DNA of 64,000 nt from assembly GCF_000378385.1 (NCBI RefSeq), contig NZ_KB899665.1:292752-356751 (forward strand). Reading direction: 5' to 3'. Of this stretch, positions 25,514 through 35,493 are shown in pieces. This stretch comes from Paenibacillus daejeonensis DSM 15491. GTDB taxonomy: Bacteria; Bacillota; Bacilli; Paenibacillales; Paenibacillaceae. Under the pieces are notes generated by a model. It made no database searches and was not told the DNA's origin. It worked only from the letters and a program-made list of their open reading frames with translations. The stretch's first letter is position 1, and each line of letters begins with the position of its first letter. The translations under genes were made by a program, and so were the position numbers.

Positions 25514-26170
25514 ATGAGAGTAACGATCCTGGGAGCAACAGGTCGTGTGGGACAAGCGGTTTTGGCAGATGCCTTGGCAGATGGTCATAATGTATCGCTT
25601 TTAGTAAGGGATGCGAAGAGAGCCAAGGGAATTCTGCACCAGACGTCTGGCACGAAGAATGCTGTTGTGGGAGAAAATGTACGAATGGTGGAAGGCGATG
25701 CGCGGATAGCATTGGATGTTGAGGCTGCTCTTGCTGGTGCGGATGTCGTATTCAGTGCTTTAGGGACGGATGGGGGAAATGTATTAAGCGAGTCGATCCC
25801 GCACGTGATTGAAGCCATGGACAAGACGGGGGTAAGTCGGCTTGTCACGATTGGCACGGCCGGCATCCTGAACAGTCGGGTGGAACCGGGCCGATTGCGC
25901 TATGAGTCCGTCGAATCACGCAGAACCCAGACACGAGCCGCAGAGGAACATCGGCTCGTGTGGGATCGGCTGGCAGAGACATCTCTGGATTGGACCATTG
26001 TCTGCCCTACCTATTTGCCCGATGGCGACAGTACAGGCGTATATCGTGTCGAACGCGAGTTTTTGCCTATAGACGGCCGTTCTATCTCTGTGGGGGATAC
26101 CGCAGCATTCGCCTATTTACAGCTGCGGGATTCCACATATAATCGCGTGCGCGTTGGTATTTGCTATTAA
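25514..26170 (+). CDS. NAD(P)-binding, atypical SDR family protein
   Basis: 218 residues with a Rossmann start MRVTILGATGRVGQAVLADA (GATGxxG) typical of NmrA-like/atypical short-chain dehydrogenase proteins. VFSALGTDGGNVL and RLVTIGTAGIL match the family, and LDWTIVCPTYLPDG fits its late core. The usual YxxxK pair is not clear. The ribosome site GGGGG is 9 bases upstream. The gene stands directly after the DnaA-box cluster. Substrate is unknown. Confidence 0.8.
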   Translation: MRVTILGATGRVGQAVLADALADGHNVSLLVRDAKRAKGILHQTSGTKNAVVGENVRMVEGDARIALDVEAALAGADVVFSALGTDGGNVLSESIPHVIEAMDKTGVSRLVTIGTAGILNSRVEPGRLRYESVESRRTQTRAAEEHRLVWDRLAETSLDWTIVCPTYLPDGDSTGVYRVEREFLPIDGRSISVGDTAAFAYLQLRDSTYNRVRVGICY

Positions 26171-26171
26171 T

Positions 26172-26221
26172 GTGTGTTCAAAAAGGTCGGTGTTCAGCAC
26201 CGGACTTTTTGAACAACCTCT
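26172..26221. repeat. Short copy of a dispersed repeat, acting as terminator
   Basis: GTGTTCAAAAAGGTC and GGACTTTTTGAAC are inverted arms around GGTGTTCAGCACC, which is itself a small hairpin. The same ends appear in the longer element at 28198-28374, so this looks like an internally deleted copy. It sits between the stops of two convergent genes and probably stops both. Confidence 0.7.
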
Positions 26222-26222
26222 A

Positions 26223-28166
26223 TTAGGCGAGCAGTTCTTCCCAAGCCGTATATACCTCGGAAAGCTCTTCCTTATAAGTATCAATCGCTTGCTGGCGCTC
26301 TCCAACTGCAACATAATCATTGTAGATGTCGGGCTGCGTCAGTTCTTCCTCGAGGTCAGCGATCGCTTGCTCCAGTCGAGCAATATCCGCTTCCATCTGC
26401 TCCAATTTTCGCTGACGCTGGCGCTCGTCCTTTTTCGCCTGTTTGTCGGCTTCATACGACGAGCTTGGCGTTGCGACAGCAGACTGCGCCGATGCTCCCG
26501 GTTTTTGGATGGCCTCTGCCGCAGCTAATTCCTCCAACTCCTGCAATTCCTGTTTTTTCTCCATCATGTCGTCGTAATTTCCCAGGAAATGTTGCGTACC
26601 CTCTGGTGTCAGTTCGACAATTCGCTCCGCCATCTTATTGAGGAAGTAGCGATCATGGGAAATAAAGAAGAGTGTGCCTTCGTAATCCATCAATGCCGAC
26701 TCCAGCACTTCCTTACTGAACAGATCCAAGTGGTTGGTAGGCTCATCAAGGATAAGGACATTGGCCTGCTGCAGCATAAGCTTGGCAAGCGATACGCGAG
26801 CCTTCTCGCCACCGCTGAGTGCCGAGATCCGTTTCTTCACATCCTCGCCGCTGAACAGGAAATTGCCCAGCACGGTGCGAATCCGCGCCTCTTCCAAATG
26901 ACGGTATGCACTCCAAACCTCCTCCAAGACCGTGTTGGTTGGTGTCAGACCTGTCTGCTCCTGATCATAATATCCAATTTGAACATTGCTTCCCCAGCGG
27001 ATCGTGCCGCTGGCCAGGTTGGGCTTTGGATGAATAAGTGCTTTGAGCAGCGTGGACTTGCCTACACCGTTGGGACCCACCAGAGCGACAGTCTCTGCAC
27101 GACTCAGGCGGAAATCGACATCGTGAAACAATGGCTTTTCCTTGCCCTCGAAACCAATCGACAGCTGCTGTACGTCGAGGACATCCTTGCCCGTGCGCTT
27201 GTCGATTTCGAAGGAGAAGTGTGCTTTCTTGAGATCGCCGAGCGGCTTGTCCATGCGGTCCATCTTCTCCAGCGCTTTACGCCGGCTCTGTGCTCGCTTG
27301 GTGGTCGATGCGCGAACAATATTGCGTTCGATGAACTCCTCCATACGGGCAATTTCGTCCTGTTGTTTCTCGAAGGCCTTAAGAGTAGCCTCGTATTCTG
27401 CTGCTTTGATGTCGATATAGCGGCTGTAGTTGCCTGTATAGCGTTTTGCGGCATGGCGTTCGATCTCTACGATGGAAGTCGCCAGCGCATCCAGGAAGTA
27501 TCGGTCATGGGATACGACGAGAATGGCGCCGGCATACCCGCGCAGATAGTCTTCGAGCCAAGTAAGGGTCGGAATATCTAGGTAGTTGGTGGGCTCATCG
27601 AGCATCAGCAGGTCCGGTGCCTGGAGCAGGATGCGCGCCAGAGCGAGCCTGGTTTTCTGTCCGCCGCTCAAGGTATGGATCGGGGTTGCCGGGTCGAAGC
27701 TGCCGAATCCCATACCATGAAGCACGCTGCGAATCCGGGTCTCGATCTCAAAACCACCGTTCTCGCGGAACCACTCCGAGAGGTAGGCATATCGATCAAG
27801 CGTATCCTGGTAACGCTTCTCGTCGTCCTGCAAATGTGGATCGGCAATCTGCTGCTCCAAGGTGCGCAGCTCCTGTTCTGCCTCCAGAAGACTGGCGAAG
27901 ACGGCCAGCATCTCCTCTTGAATTGAACGCTCGGAGGTGAGTCCGCTGTTTTGCGCCAGATACCCGATCCGCGTTTCCTTAGACTTGAAGATCGAGCCTG
28001 AATCAGCGGACATCTCGCCGCAGATAATTTTGAGCAGCGTGGACTTGCCCGCACCATTTACACCAACCAGGCCGATTCGGTCCCGTTCCTGAACCTGCAT
28101 GGTAATATGAGAGAGTACGGACTTTACGCCGTAGCTTTTGGATAGATCGGATACTTGTAGCAGCAT
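26223..28166 (-). CDS. ABC-F family ATPase (YdiF/Uup type)
   Basis: 647-residue soluble protein with two ABC domains and no membrane segment. Walker A motifs are GVNGAGKST (about 37) and GPNGVGKST (about 365); signatures are TLSGGQKTRLAL and ALSGGEKARVSL; Walker B motifs LLMLDEPTNYLD and VLILDEPTNHLD. A charged linker and a C-terminal coiled coil (about 560-645) follow. Such proteins act on ribosomes as translation factors. The start at 28166 follows GGAGG; a longer in-frame extension only reads through the repeat element. Its place matches ydiF in B. subtilis. Confidence 0.93.
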   Translation of the reverse strand: MLLQVSDLSKSYGVKSVLSHITMQVQERDRIGLVGVNGAGKSTLLKIICGEMSADSGSIFKSKETRIGYLAQNSGLTSERSIQEEMLAVFASLLEAEQELRTLEQQIADPHLQDDEKRYQDTLDRYAYLSEWFRENGGFEIETRIRSVLHGMGFGSFDPATPIHTLSGGQKTRLALARILLQAPDLLMLDEPTNYLDIPTLTWLEDYLRGYAGAILVVSHDRYFLDALATSIVEIERHAAKRYTGNYSRYIDIKAAEYEATLKAFEKQQDEIARMEEFIERNIVRASTTKRAQSRRKALEKMDRMDKPLGDLKKAHFSFEIDKRTGKDVLDVQQLSIGFEGKEKPLFHDVDFRLSRAETVALVGPNGVGKSTLLKALIHPKPNLASGTIRWGSNVQIGYYDQEQTGLTPTNTVLEEVWSAYRHLEEARIRTVLGNFLFSGEDVKKRISALSGGEKARVSLAKLMLQQANVLILDEPTNHLDLFSKEVLESALMDYEGTLFFISHDRYFLNKMAERIVELTPEGTQHFLGNYDDMMEKKQELQELEELAAAEAIQKPGASAQSAVATPSSSYEADKQAKKDERQRQRKLEQMEADIARLEQAIADLEEELTQPDIYNDYVAVGERQQAIDTYKEELSEVYTAWEELLA

Positions 28167-28197
28167 AGCAACCTCCGTGACATGTATTCCTTTAAGT

Positions 28198-28374
28198 GCG
28201 TGTTCAAAAAGGTCACAATTCAGCACCGAGAAGGTTGCGAGAACCTGCAGAAGGAGGAGCGGAGTGTAGGCAAACCTACATGAGCACCGGACTTCAAGGG
28301 TGAACGCAAGATTCGATGTCGAGTTAGCTTCCTGATTTTCTTCGTGATCAATTGGGGACTTTTTGAACAACCTC
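28198..28374. repeat. Full-length copy of a MITE-like repeat
   Basis: An approximately 177-base element with ends GTGTTCAAAAAGGTC-like and GGACTTTTTGAACAACCTCT, inverted with respect to each other. The interior includes GTAGG-CAAA-CCTAC and no coding frame of its own. The same ends flank the copy at 26172. It lies just upstream of the ABC-F start, so it may influence its transcription. Confidence 0.65.
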
Positions 28375-28513
28375 TTTAAGTGTACCACATTGCTTGTCTG
28401 TGCTCACTAATGGCTTGGGAGAAACCTAGGCCTTCAGGTCTTCTTGGCGAAATCAGGGGATCAATGGTAAACTAAATCATACAGATGAAATTGATGTTGA
28501 AGAGGGAGAAAGC

Positions 28514-29209
28514 ATGAATCAACCAGTTTCGGCACAAGAGAAACGCCTGCTTCGGCAGGAGATGAAAGAGCGGCGGGACAAGCTCAGCGAAGCGGAACAG
28601 ACGCATGGCTCCGAACAGATCAATGAGCATGCGCTGACGTATATTCGTGGCCTGGACGCAAGGTCCGTTATGCTCTACCTCTCGTTTCGTTCGGAAGTCC
28701 GCACAGATGCGCTGATTGAATCGCTCTGGGCGGAAGAGATAGAGGTGATTGTACCGATTAGCAATCCCTACGACCGATCCTTGTCCTTGTTCCGTCTGCG
28801 GAGTTGGGATCAGCTGATTACCGGGGCGTATGGTATTCGGGAACCGGATTCGGGATTGGCCGAGCCTTGTGACCCAACATTCGTGCCCGACCTCGTCATT
28901 GTCCCTGGTCTTGCCTTTGACAGGAAGGGAGGCAGGCTTGGTTACGGCGGCGGTTATTACGACCGGTTCAATGAGCGTTTGCAGAAGCTTGCCGGTGCTG
29001 GTCAGCGAGCATCGGAGCATGTACAGCTGACAGATGGCGGAGGTGATTCTACTATTAATATAGCCCCTGTATTGGAGCCGCCTTGGGTGGGGTTAGCTTA
29101 TGAAGCACAGATGGTGGAGCAAGTGCCGATGCAGCCTCACGATGCCTCTATGAACGGTGTCATTACGGAGCAAGGAATTTGGATCCATCCAAAAATTGGA
29201 AGGGGATGA
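28514..29209 (+). CDS. 5-formyltetrahydrofolate cyclo-ligase
   Basis: 231 residues. It converts 5-formyl-THF to 5,10-methenyl-THF using [18 protein letters not shown] at the start, [14 protein letters not shown], and [27 protein letters not shown] are its signatures. About 35 extra residues rich in Gly, Ser and Asp follow the YYDRF motif, making it longer than the usual 190-200 residues. GAGGGAG is the ribosome site. It overlaps no gene but is followed directly by moaC. Confidence 0.92.
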   Translation: MNQPVSAQEKRLLRQEMKERRDKLSEAEQTHGSEQINEHALTYIRGLDARSVMLYLSFRSEVRTDALIESLWAEEIEVIVPISNPYDRSLSLFRLRSWDQLITGAYGIREPDSGLAEPCDPTFVPDLVIVPGLAFDRKGGRLGYGGGYYDRFNERLQKLAGAGQRASEHVQLTDGGGDSTINIAPVLEPPWVGLAYEAQMVEQVPMQPHDASMNGVITEQGIWIHPKIGRG

Positions 29210-29214
29210 TGATC

Positions 29215-29691
29215 ATGAATAGCTTTACCCATTTCAACGAGCAAGGACGGGCACGCATGGTGGATGTATCGGACAAAGAAATTACGACTCGTGTCGCCTC
29301 GGCCCGCTCCTCCGTCAAGATGGCGGAAGAGACGCTGCGGCAGATCAAGAGCGGCGGCATTCAAAAAGGGGACGTGTTGTCCGTCGCCCAGATAGCCGGG
29401 ATCATGGCTGCCAAGCGGACAGCCGATTGGATTCCGATGTGCCATCCGCTGCCCCTGACAGGAATCGATATTTCCTTTCATGACAACGGTACGGATGTCC
29501 TCTTCATTGAAGCGACGGTGAAGACAACCGGGAAGACCGGAGTGGAGATGGAAGCCTTAACGGCGGTATCAGCCGCTGCACTGACCGTGTATGATATGTG
29601 CAAGGCGCTGCAGAAGGATATGCTGATCGGGCCGACCATGCTTATACACAAAGCCGGGGGCAAGAATGGCGATTATAGCGTAACGGAGTAA
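29215..29691 (+). CDS. moaC: Cyclic pyranopterin monophosphate synthase
   Basis: 158-residue enzyme for the second half-reaction of the first step of molybdenum cofactor synthesis (partner of MoaA). It has [31 protein letters not shown] and [23 protein letters not shown]. The ATG at 29215 is preferred because AAGGGG is 9 bases upstream. It starts a group of three Mo-cofactor genes; moaA, moaD and moaE are not in the window. Confidence 0.95.
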   Translation: MNSFTHFNEQGRARMVDVSDKEITTRVASARSSVKMAEETLRQIKSGGIQKGDVLSVAQIAGIMAAKRTADWIPMCHPLPLTGIDISFHDNGTDVLFIEATVKTTGKTGVEMEALTAVSAAALTVYDMCKALQKDMLIGPTMLIHKAGGKNGDYSVTE

Positions 29692-29740
29692 CAAGTATAG
29701 AAGAGACGAACATCCAGTGATGAGGATTGGGGGGCTAAGG

Positions 29741-30235
29741 ATGAGATGGAAAGTGGCCATACTGACAGCTAGCGACAAGGGCTCTGTCGGGGAGCGGGAG
29801 GATACGAGTGCTCAGGTCATTCGCGAGTTGGTGGAGGAAGAGCTCGGCGGCGAGATTGTCGATTACCGAATCGTCCCAGACGAGCAGGATGAGATTACGG
29901 CAGCACTGATTGAGATGATCGACTATTATCAGGCGGATCTGGTGTTGACCACCGGCGGTACGGGCTTGGGTCCACGCGACGTGACTCCGGAAGCCACGCA
30001 GCGCATCATTGAGCGTGAGGTGCCAGGCATCGCAGAGGCGATGCGGATGTTCTCCATGCAGAAGACGAAGCGTGCGATGCTCTCCCGGGGGATCTGCGGG
30101 ATTCGCGGACGTTCGTTGATTCTCAATCTGCCGGGTAGTCCGAAGGGCGTTCACGAGAGTCTAGTGGCCATTATGGACCAGCTTCCTCATGCGCTGGGCA
30201 TTCTGACCGGAGCGATTGGAGAGCATAAGCGATGA
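29741..30235 (+). CDS. MoaB/Mog-type molybdopterin adenylyltransferase
   Basis: 164 residues. The sequence starts MRWKVAILTASDKGSVGERED and contains LTTGGTGLGPRDVTPEAT and NLPGSPKGVHESL, the nucleotide and molybdopterin contacts of the MogA/MoaB fold. It would activate molybdopterin by adenylation. It overlaps the next gene by 4 bases (ATGA). Confidence 0.9.
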   Translation: MRWKVAILTASDKGSVGEREDTSAQVIRELVEEELGGEIVDYRIVPDEQDEITAALIEMIDYYQADLVLTTGGTGLGPRDVTPEATQRIIEREVPGIAEAMRMFSMQKTKRAMLSRGICGIRGRSLILNLPGSPKGVHESLVAIMDQLPHALGILTGAIGEHKR

Positions 30236-31257
30236 GCGGGACAACAGGCGGTACTCGGCTGACGGAGGTTCCGGTACGGGAAGCGGTCGGGCTGCGTCTG
30301 GCGCATGACCTGACCCAGATTATTCCCGGCCAGTTCAAGGGGAGACTGTTCACCAAGGGACACTTGATTACGGAAGAGGATATCCCTCGCCTGCTCGATA
30401 TCGGCAAAGAGCATATCTATATTCTGGAGCTGGGATCCACCGAGCTCCATGAGGACGAGGCGGCCCAGCGGCTGGCGGCGGGGTTGTGTGCGGATACGGA
30501 TTTCTCGGCGACGGAGCCTCATGAAGGCAAAGTCACAATTAAGGCGGAGCGACGCGGACTGCTGGAGATCGATGGTGAACTGGTACACGCCATTAATCGT
30601 CTGGGCGAGATTGCCCTGGCGACTGTGGCCCATTGCACGGTCGTGGAGCCAGGGCAACGTGTGGCGGCGACCAGGGTCATCCCGCTAGTTGTGGACAAGG
30701 ACAAGGTGGAGCAGGCAGAGCGTCTGCTATCCGACTACCGCTCGGAGCAAGGAATTCCGCCGCTGCGGATTCGCCCCTTCCGCGCCATGCGGATTGGTTT
30801 GCTCACGACTGGTGGTGAAGTATTCAGCGGTCGCATTCAGGACAAATTCGGTCCGGCAGTCAGGGACAAGGTGGCTGCGTATGGCTCCGAGGTTATCGAG
30901 CAACGATTTGCGCCGGATGATCGACATACAATTGTCAAGGAAATACACTACTTGCTTGACGCAGAGTATGATATGATACTTGTAACTGGCGGGATGTCGG
31001 TAGACCCGGATGATCGCACACCTGCAGCGATTCGTGAAGCAGGGGCAGAGATTGTCAGCTACGGCACGCCGATGCTGCCGGGCTCGATGCTGCTTATGGG
31101 GTATCTGCATGGCGTACCGATCTTGGGTTTGCCAGGCTGCGTGATGCATGACCCGTATACTTCGTTTGATGTGCTACTGCCGCGGATCCTAGCCGGCGAC
31201 ACGATTACGAGAGAAGACATCGTGACGATGGGCTTTGGCGGCATGCTGGGTTGTTAA
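30232..31257 (+). CDS. MoeA-like molybdopterin-binding protein
   Basis: 341 residues. The C-terminal half (about 180-320) is a MoeA/Mog domain: LLTTGGEVFSGRIQDKFGP, LVTGGMSVDPDDRTPAAIR, GLPGCVMHDPYTSFDVLLPRI. The N-terminal part (1-175) begins with RLTEVPVREAVGLRLAHDLTQI, as in the start of MoeA, but is shorter than the full MoeA domains I-II, and lacks the separate domain IV. It may insert molybdate or regulate the pathway. It completes the moaC-mog group. Confidence 0.85.
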   Translation: MSGTTGGTRLTEVPVREAVGLRLAHDLTQIIPGQFKGRLFTKGHLITEEDIPRLLDIGKEHIYILELGSTELHEDEAAQRLAAGLCADTDFSATEPHEGKVTIKAERRGLLEIDGELVHAINRLGEIALATVAHCTVVEPGQRVAATRVIPLVVDKDKVEQAERLLSDYRSEQGIPPLRIRPFRAMRIGLLTTGGEVFSGRIQDKFGPAVRDKVAAYGSEVIEQRFAPDDRHTIVKEIHYLLDAEYDMILVTGGMSVDPDDRTPAAIREAGAEIVSYGTPMLPGSMLLMGYLHGVPILGLPGCVMHDPYTSFDVLLPRILAGDTITREDIVTMGFGGMLGC

Positions 31258-31341
31258 TTGTTGCAAGTCTTCGATTGTTTTGGGGAAGATTAGAATAGAC
31301 TGACAGGTTGACATCATGAAAGTTTGAGGAGGTTAACGATT

Positions 31342-31578
31342 ATGGGATTGGGTACATCAGGAATCATTTTGCTGGCCATCGTGGCGCTGTTGCTGTTCGG
31401 ACCGAACAAGCTGCCAGAGCTTGGACGGGCATTTGGACGGACGTTGAAGGAATTCAAGAACGGTGCCAAAGACATCATGGGCGATGAGGACCAGAACGAA
31501 CGCAAGACCGTTAGTACCGTGCAAGCCGATGCGCCGCGCTCGGGAGAACCAATGAACAACAAGCGCCTTCCGGACTAA
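31342..31578 (+). CDS. tatA: Twin-arginine translocase subunit TatA
   Basis: 78 residues. One N-terminal helix (LGTSGIILLAIVALLLFGP) is followed by the conserved FGPNKLPELGRAFGRTLKEFK amphipathic helix start and a polar tail. TatA rings form the pore for folded proteins with twin-Arg signals. The ATG at 31342 follows GAGGAGG. A terminator overlaps its end, yet tatC follows only 60 bases later. Confidence 0.94.
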   Translation: MGLGTSGIILLAIVALLLFGPNKLPELGRAFGRTLKEFKNGAKDIMGDEDQNERKTVSTVQADAPRSGEPMNNKRLPD

Positions 31579-31597
31579 CCGGAGACGCTTTTTTTAT
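31562..31597 (+). terminator. Hairpin between tatA and tatC
   Basis: AGCGCCTTCCGG and CCGGAGACGCT pair with a small bulge, followed by a run of seven T. The left arm is inside the tatA coding sequence. Partial termination would give more TatA than TatC, which fits the known excess of TatA. Confidence 0.7.
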
Positions 31598-31638
31598 GAA
31601 ATTCCTAGTACGTTCAGGTATAGAAAGGATGTCCTCGG

Positions 31639-32466
31639 GTGACGGAAGATAAAAAAACGGCCTCCTCCGGCAAAGGCAGACGGGAGGCCTTTGCAGACCG
31701 GCTCGGACAAGAAGGGCTCATGCCCCTGTTGGGACATGTCGGGGAACTGCGCAAACGGATCATCGCCGTCTTGGTCGTGCTGATCCTCGGAATGATTGCA
31801 GGGCTGTCCTTGGCCAAGCCCGCTTACGATTTTCTCATGTCGCAGGAACCGGCTAGGGATTTGACAGTACATGGTTTTTCTCTCTGGGACGGCGTCGGAA
31901 TCTATATGAAGTTTGCGCTGGTCATGGCGCTTCTGATTACCTTGCCGTTTACGTTTTATCAGCTTTGGTCATTCGTGAAGCCTGCATTGGCGCCCAGTGA
32001 ACAAAAAGCAACGCTAAAGTACATTCCATTCGCGACGCTTATGTTGCTTATTGGAATAACCTTCTCTTATTTTGTTGTGTTACCAATGGCTTACTATTTT
32101 ACTACGGCAGTTTCAGCTAATCTTAATTTGGTTGAAACTTTCGGTGCAATCCAGTACCTTCAGTTTATGTTCAACATCATTATTCCAATCTCGTTGCTCT
32201 TCGAGCTGCCGATCGTAATCATGTTCCTGACCAAGCTGAGAATCCTTAATCCACTCCGGCTGCGCAAAATGAGGCGTGTCGCATACTTCGTGCTCATCGC
32301 TGCTGCAGCTCTCATTACACCGCCGGATATTGTGTCGGACATTCTGGTCGCGATACCGCTCATCATCCTATATGAGTTCAGTGTCTTCCTCTCCGCTCGC
32401 GTGTACCGCAAGCAGTTGGAGAAGGATGCAGAGTTCGAAGCGCAATATCAAGACAATCAAGCTTAA
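31639..32466 (+). CDS. tatC: Twin-arginine translocase subunit TatC
   Basis: 275 residues with six transmembrane helices. It has MPLLGHVGELRKRII (the TatC N-terminal motif), SFVKPALAPSEQK and FELPIVIMFLTK. It recognises twin-Arg signal peptides and recruits TatA. The start is GTG at 31639 with AAAGGATG upstream. The tail after the last helix is short and charged. Confidence 0.95.
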   Translation: MTEDKKTASSGKGRREAFADRLGQEGLMPLLGHVGELRKRIIAVLVVLILGMIAGLSLAKPAYDFLMSQEPARDLTVHGFSLWDGVGIYMKFALVMALLITLPFTFYQLWSFVKPALAPSEQKATLKYIPFATLMLLIGITFSYFVVLPMAYYFTTAVSANLNLVETFGAIQYLQFMFNIIIPISLLFELPIVIMFLTKLRILNPLRLRKMRRVAYFVLIAAAALITPPDIVSDILVAIPLIILYEFSVFLSARVYRKQLEKDAEFEAQYQDNQA

Positions 32467-32479
32467 TGTGTCGACTTCC

Positions 32480-32525
32480 TAGTCCCGTACAGATCGAATA
32501 CCGAGATGTGCGGGACTATTGTTAT
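32480..32525 (+). terminator. Terminator after tatC
   Basis: TAGTCCCG (32480-32487) pairs with CGGGACTA (32511-32518), followed by TTGTTATTT. Confidence 0.7.
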
Positions 32526-32550
32526 TTAATGAACTCTTCGCAAAAGGGAC

Positions 32551-32579
32551 TTGAAATTTAAGACCAAAATAGGTATTAT
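32551..32579 (+). promoter_or_regulatory. Sigma-A promoter of groESL
   Basis: TTGAAA (32551-32556), 17 bases, TATTAT (32574-32579). Transcription starts next to the CIRCE operator, as in other CIRCE-controlled operons. Confidence 0.8.
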
Positions 32580-32590
32580 AAAAATGGTTG

Positions 32591-32617
32591 TTAGCACTGA
32601 GGGTTGTCGAGTGCTAA
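32591..32617 (+). promoter_or_regulatory. CIRCE operator (HrcA site)
   Basis: TTAGCACTG (32591-32599), nine bases, GAGTGCTAA (32609-32617). It equals the consensus TTAGCACTC-N9-GAGTGCTAA except for the last base of the left arm. HrcA would repress groES-groEL here until heat stress. Confidence 0.95.
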
Positions 32618-32661
32618 CCATGCCGATATTTGGCGACAAATTTAAAAGGAGGCTATTTTTC

Positions 32662-32943
32662 ATGATCAGACCTTTGGGTGAGCGCGTTTTGATCGAACCA
32701 ATCGCGAAGGAAGAAACGACTGCTAGCGGTATCGTCCTGCCGGATACGGCGAAGGAAAAGCCGCAAGAAGGCCAAGTTATCGCAGTTGGTGTCGGTGCGC
32801 TGAAGGACGGTGTACGCGTAGAGCTGGAAGTGAAAGTAGGCGATCGCGTTTTGTTCTCCAAGTATGCCGGTACAGAAGTGAAGTATGATGGAAAAGAATA
32901 TTTGATTATGAAAGAAAGCGACATCCACGCAATCTTCTCTTAA
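32662..32943 (+). CDS. groES: Co-chaperonin GroES
   Basis: 93-residue cap of the chaperonin. It starts [18 protein letters not shown], has the mobile-loop sequence [19 protein letters not shown] and ends [23 protein letters not shown] precedes the ATG; in-frame upstream codons run through the CIRCE element and are not used. First gene of the groESL operon. Confidence 0.97.
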   Translation: MIRPLGERVLIEPIAKEETTASGIVLPDTAKEKPQEGQVIAVGVGALKDGVRVELEVKVGDRVLFSKYAGTEVKYDGKEYLIMKESDIHAIFS

Positions 32944-33013
32944 GTTAAGGAGGTTCAGAGAGCTCGACTTTTTGAACTTTAATTTTAGAGATTGCGTTTC
33001 GGACCCCACATAG

Positions 33014-34711
<1,698 letters not shown>

Positions 34712-34746
34712 TCAAGCCCCCAGAAACCTTATATAGATCAAAGATC

Positions 34747-34779
34747 AGAGGCCTCGGAGTGAGGTCTCTTTTCTTTTTT
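34747..34779 (+). terminator. Terminator of groESL
   Basis: AGAGGCCTC (34747-34755) and GAGGTCTCT (34761-34769) pair with one G-U, followed by TTTCTTTTTT. Confidence 0.85.
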
Positions 34780-34969
34780 GCAATCAAAGGAAAATAACAA
34801 TCCACCTGCGCATTGCTTGATATTGAGGCATAGATAACTGCCGACGACAGAGATATGACCTTTTGGATTTCCATTGTCGACAATCAGGAGGACAAGTGAC
34901 CAACATCCTGCTACTCGATCGAAATGTCCCTCTTCACTCAAAAAAAGTAGAAATCGTCCGGCCAGCTTC

Positions 34970-35158
34970 CTCTAACGGCCACCACAGCCGCTATTTCAGT
35001 CAAAATTCGTGGTTCAGAATTCTAACGGCCATATATGCAGTTATCTGATCTACTTGGGGCCGTTTTCTGGTGTTTTTGATGAGATAAGCGCATATGTGGC
35101 CGTTAGAGCAGCGAGCCCCGCAAAAAGCAGGAAATAGCAGCTTATATGGCCGTTAGAG
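34970..35158. repeat. Nested palindromic intergenic repeat (TCTAACGGCC element)
   Basis: Four copies of TCTAACGGCCA and its complement: direct at about 34971 and 35021, inverted ending about 35107 and 35158. The outer pair continues as GCTATTTC / GAAATAGC and the inner pair as ATATGC..TTATC / GATAAG..CATATG, so the whole 190-base segment can fold into one long hairpin with a roughly 30-base loop region. No gene lies in it. Bases 34780-34969 before it show nothing recognisable. Confidence 0.75.
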
Positions 35159-35159
35159 T

Positions 35160-35440
35160 AAAGTAACCATGCTACAACACTCCGAGCACCATACTCAGCA
35201 CAGTACACCCATTCCGCACAACCAGTACAATACACTCAGCGCCGCGCACTCAACATCATCCGAAAACCACACATCGAGTCCACCACCCCGAACCCAGCAT
35301 CACTCGAGCACAATTCACCAAGCAAAGTATACCGAACCCCGCACACACGCTACCTCTCCACCCATTTTCTTCGCACCTCCCCACAAGCGTCTCCGGACCA
35401 ACTACTTCCTGACCCGCTGCTTCCTGATCTCCTACGGGAT
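35160..35440. other. AC-rich, G-poor stretch without a convincing gene
   Basis: The plus strand is dominated by A and C with very little G (for example CACTCCGAGCACCATACTC). One 92-codon open frame crosses it, but its product is low-complexity His/Ser/Thr/Pro with no ribosome site. The composition is unlike both neighbours. Confidence 0.5.
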
Positions 35441-35493
35441 ATGGTAGAATGAACGACGAATATCATTAACGCGAACGTAGAGGAGAGCCCATT

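Noticed and set aside
35169-35447. 92-codon frame in the AC-rich stretch
   Set aside because: Product is His/Ser/Thr/Pro repetition without a ribosome site; frame is a result of composition.
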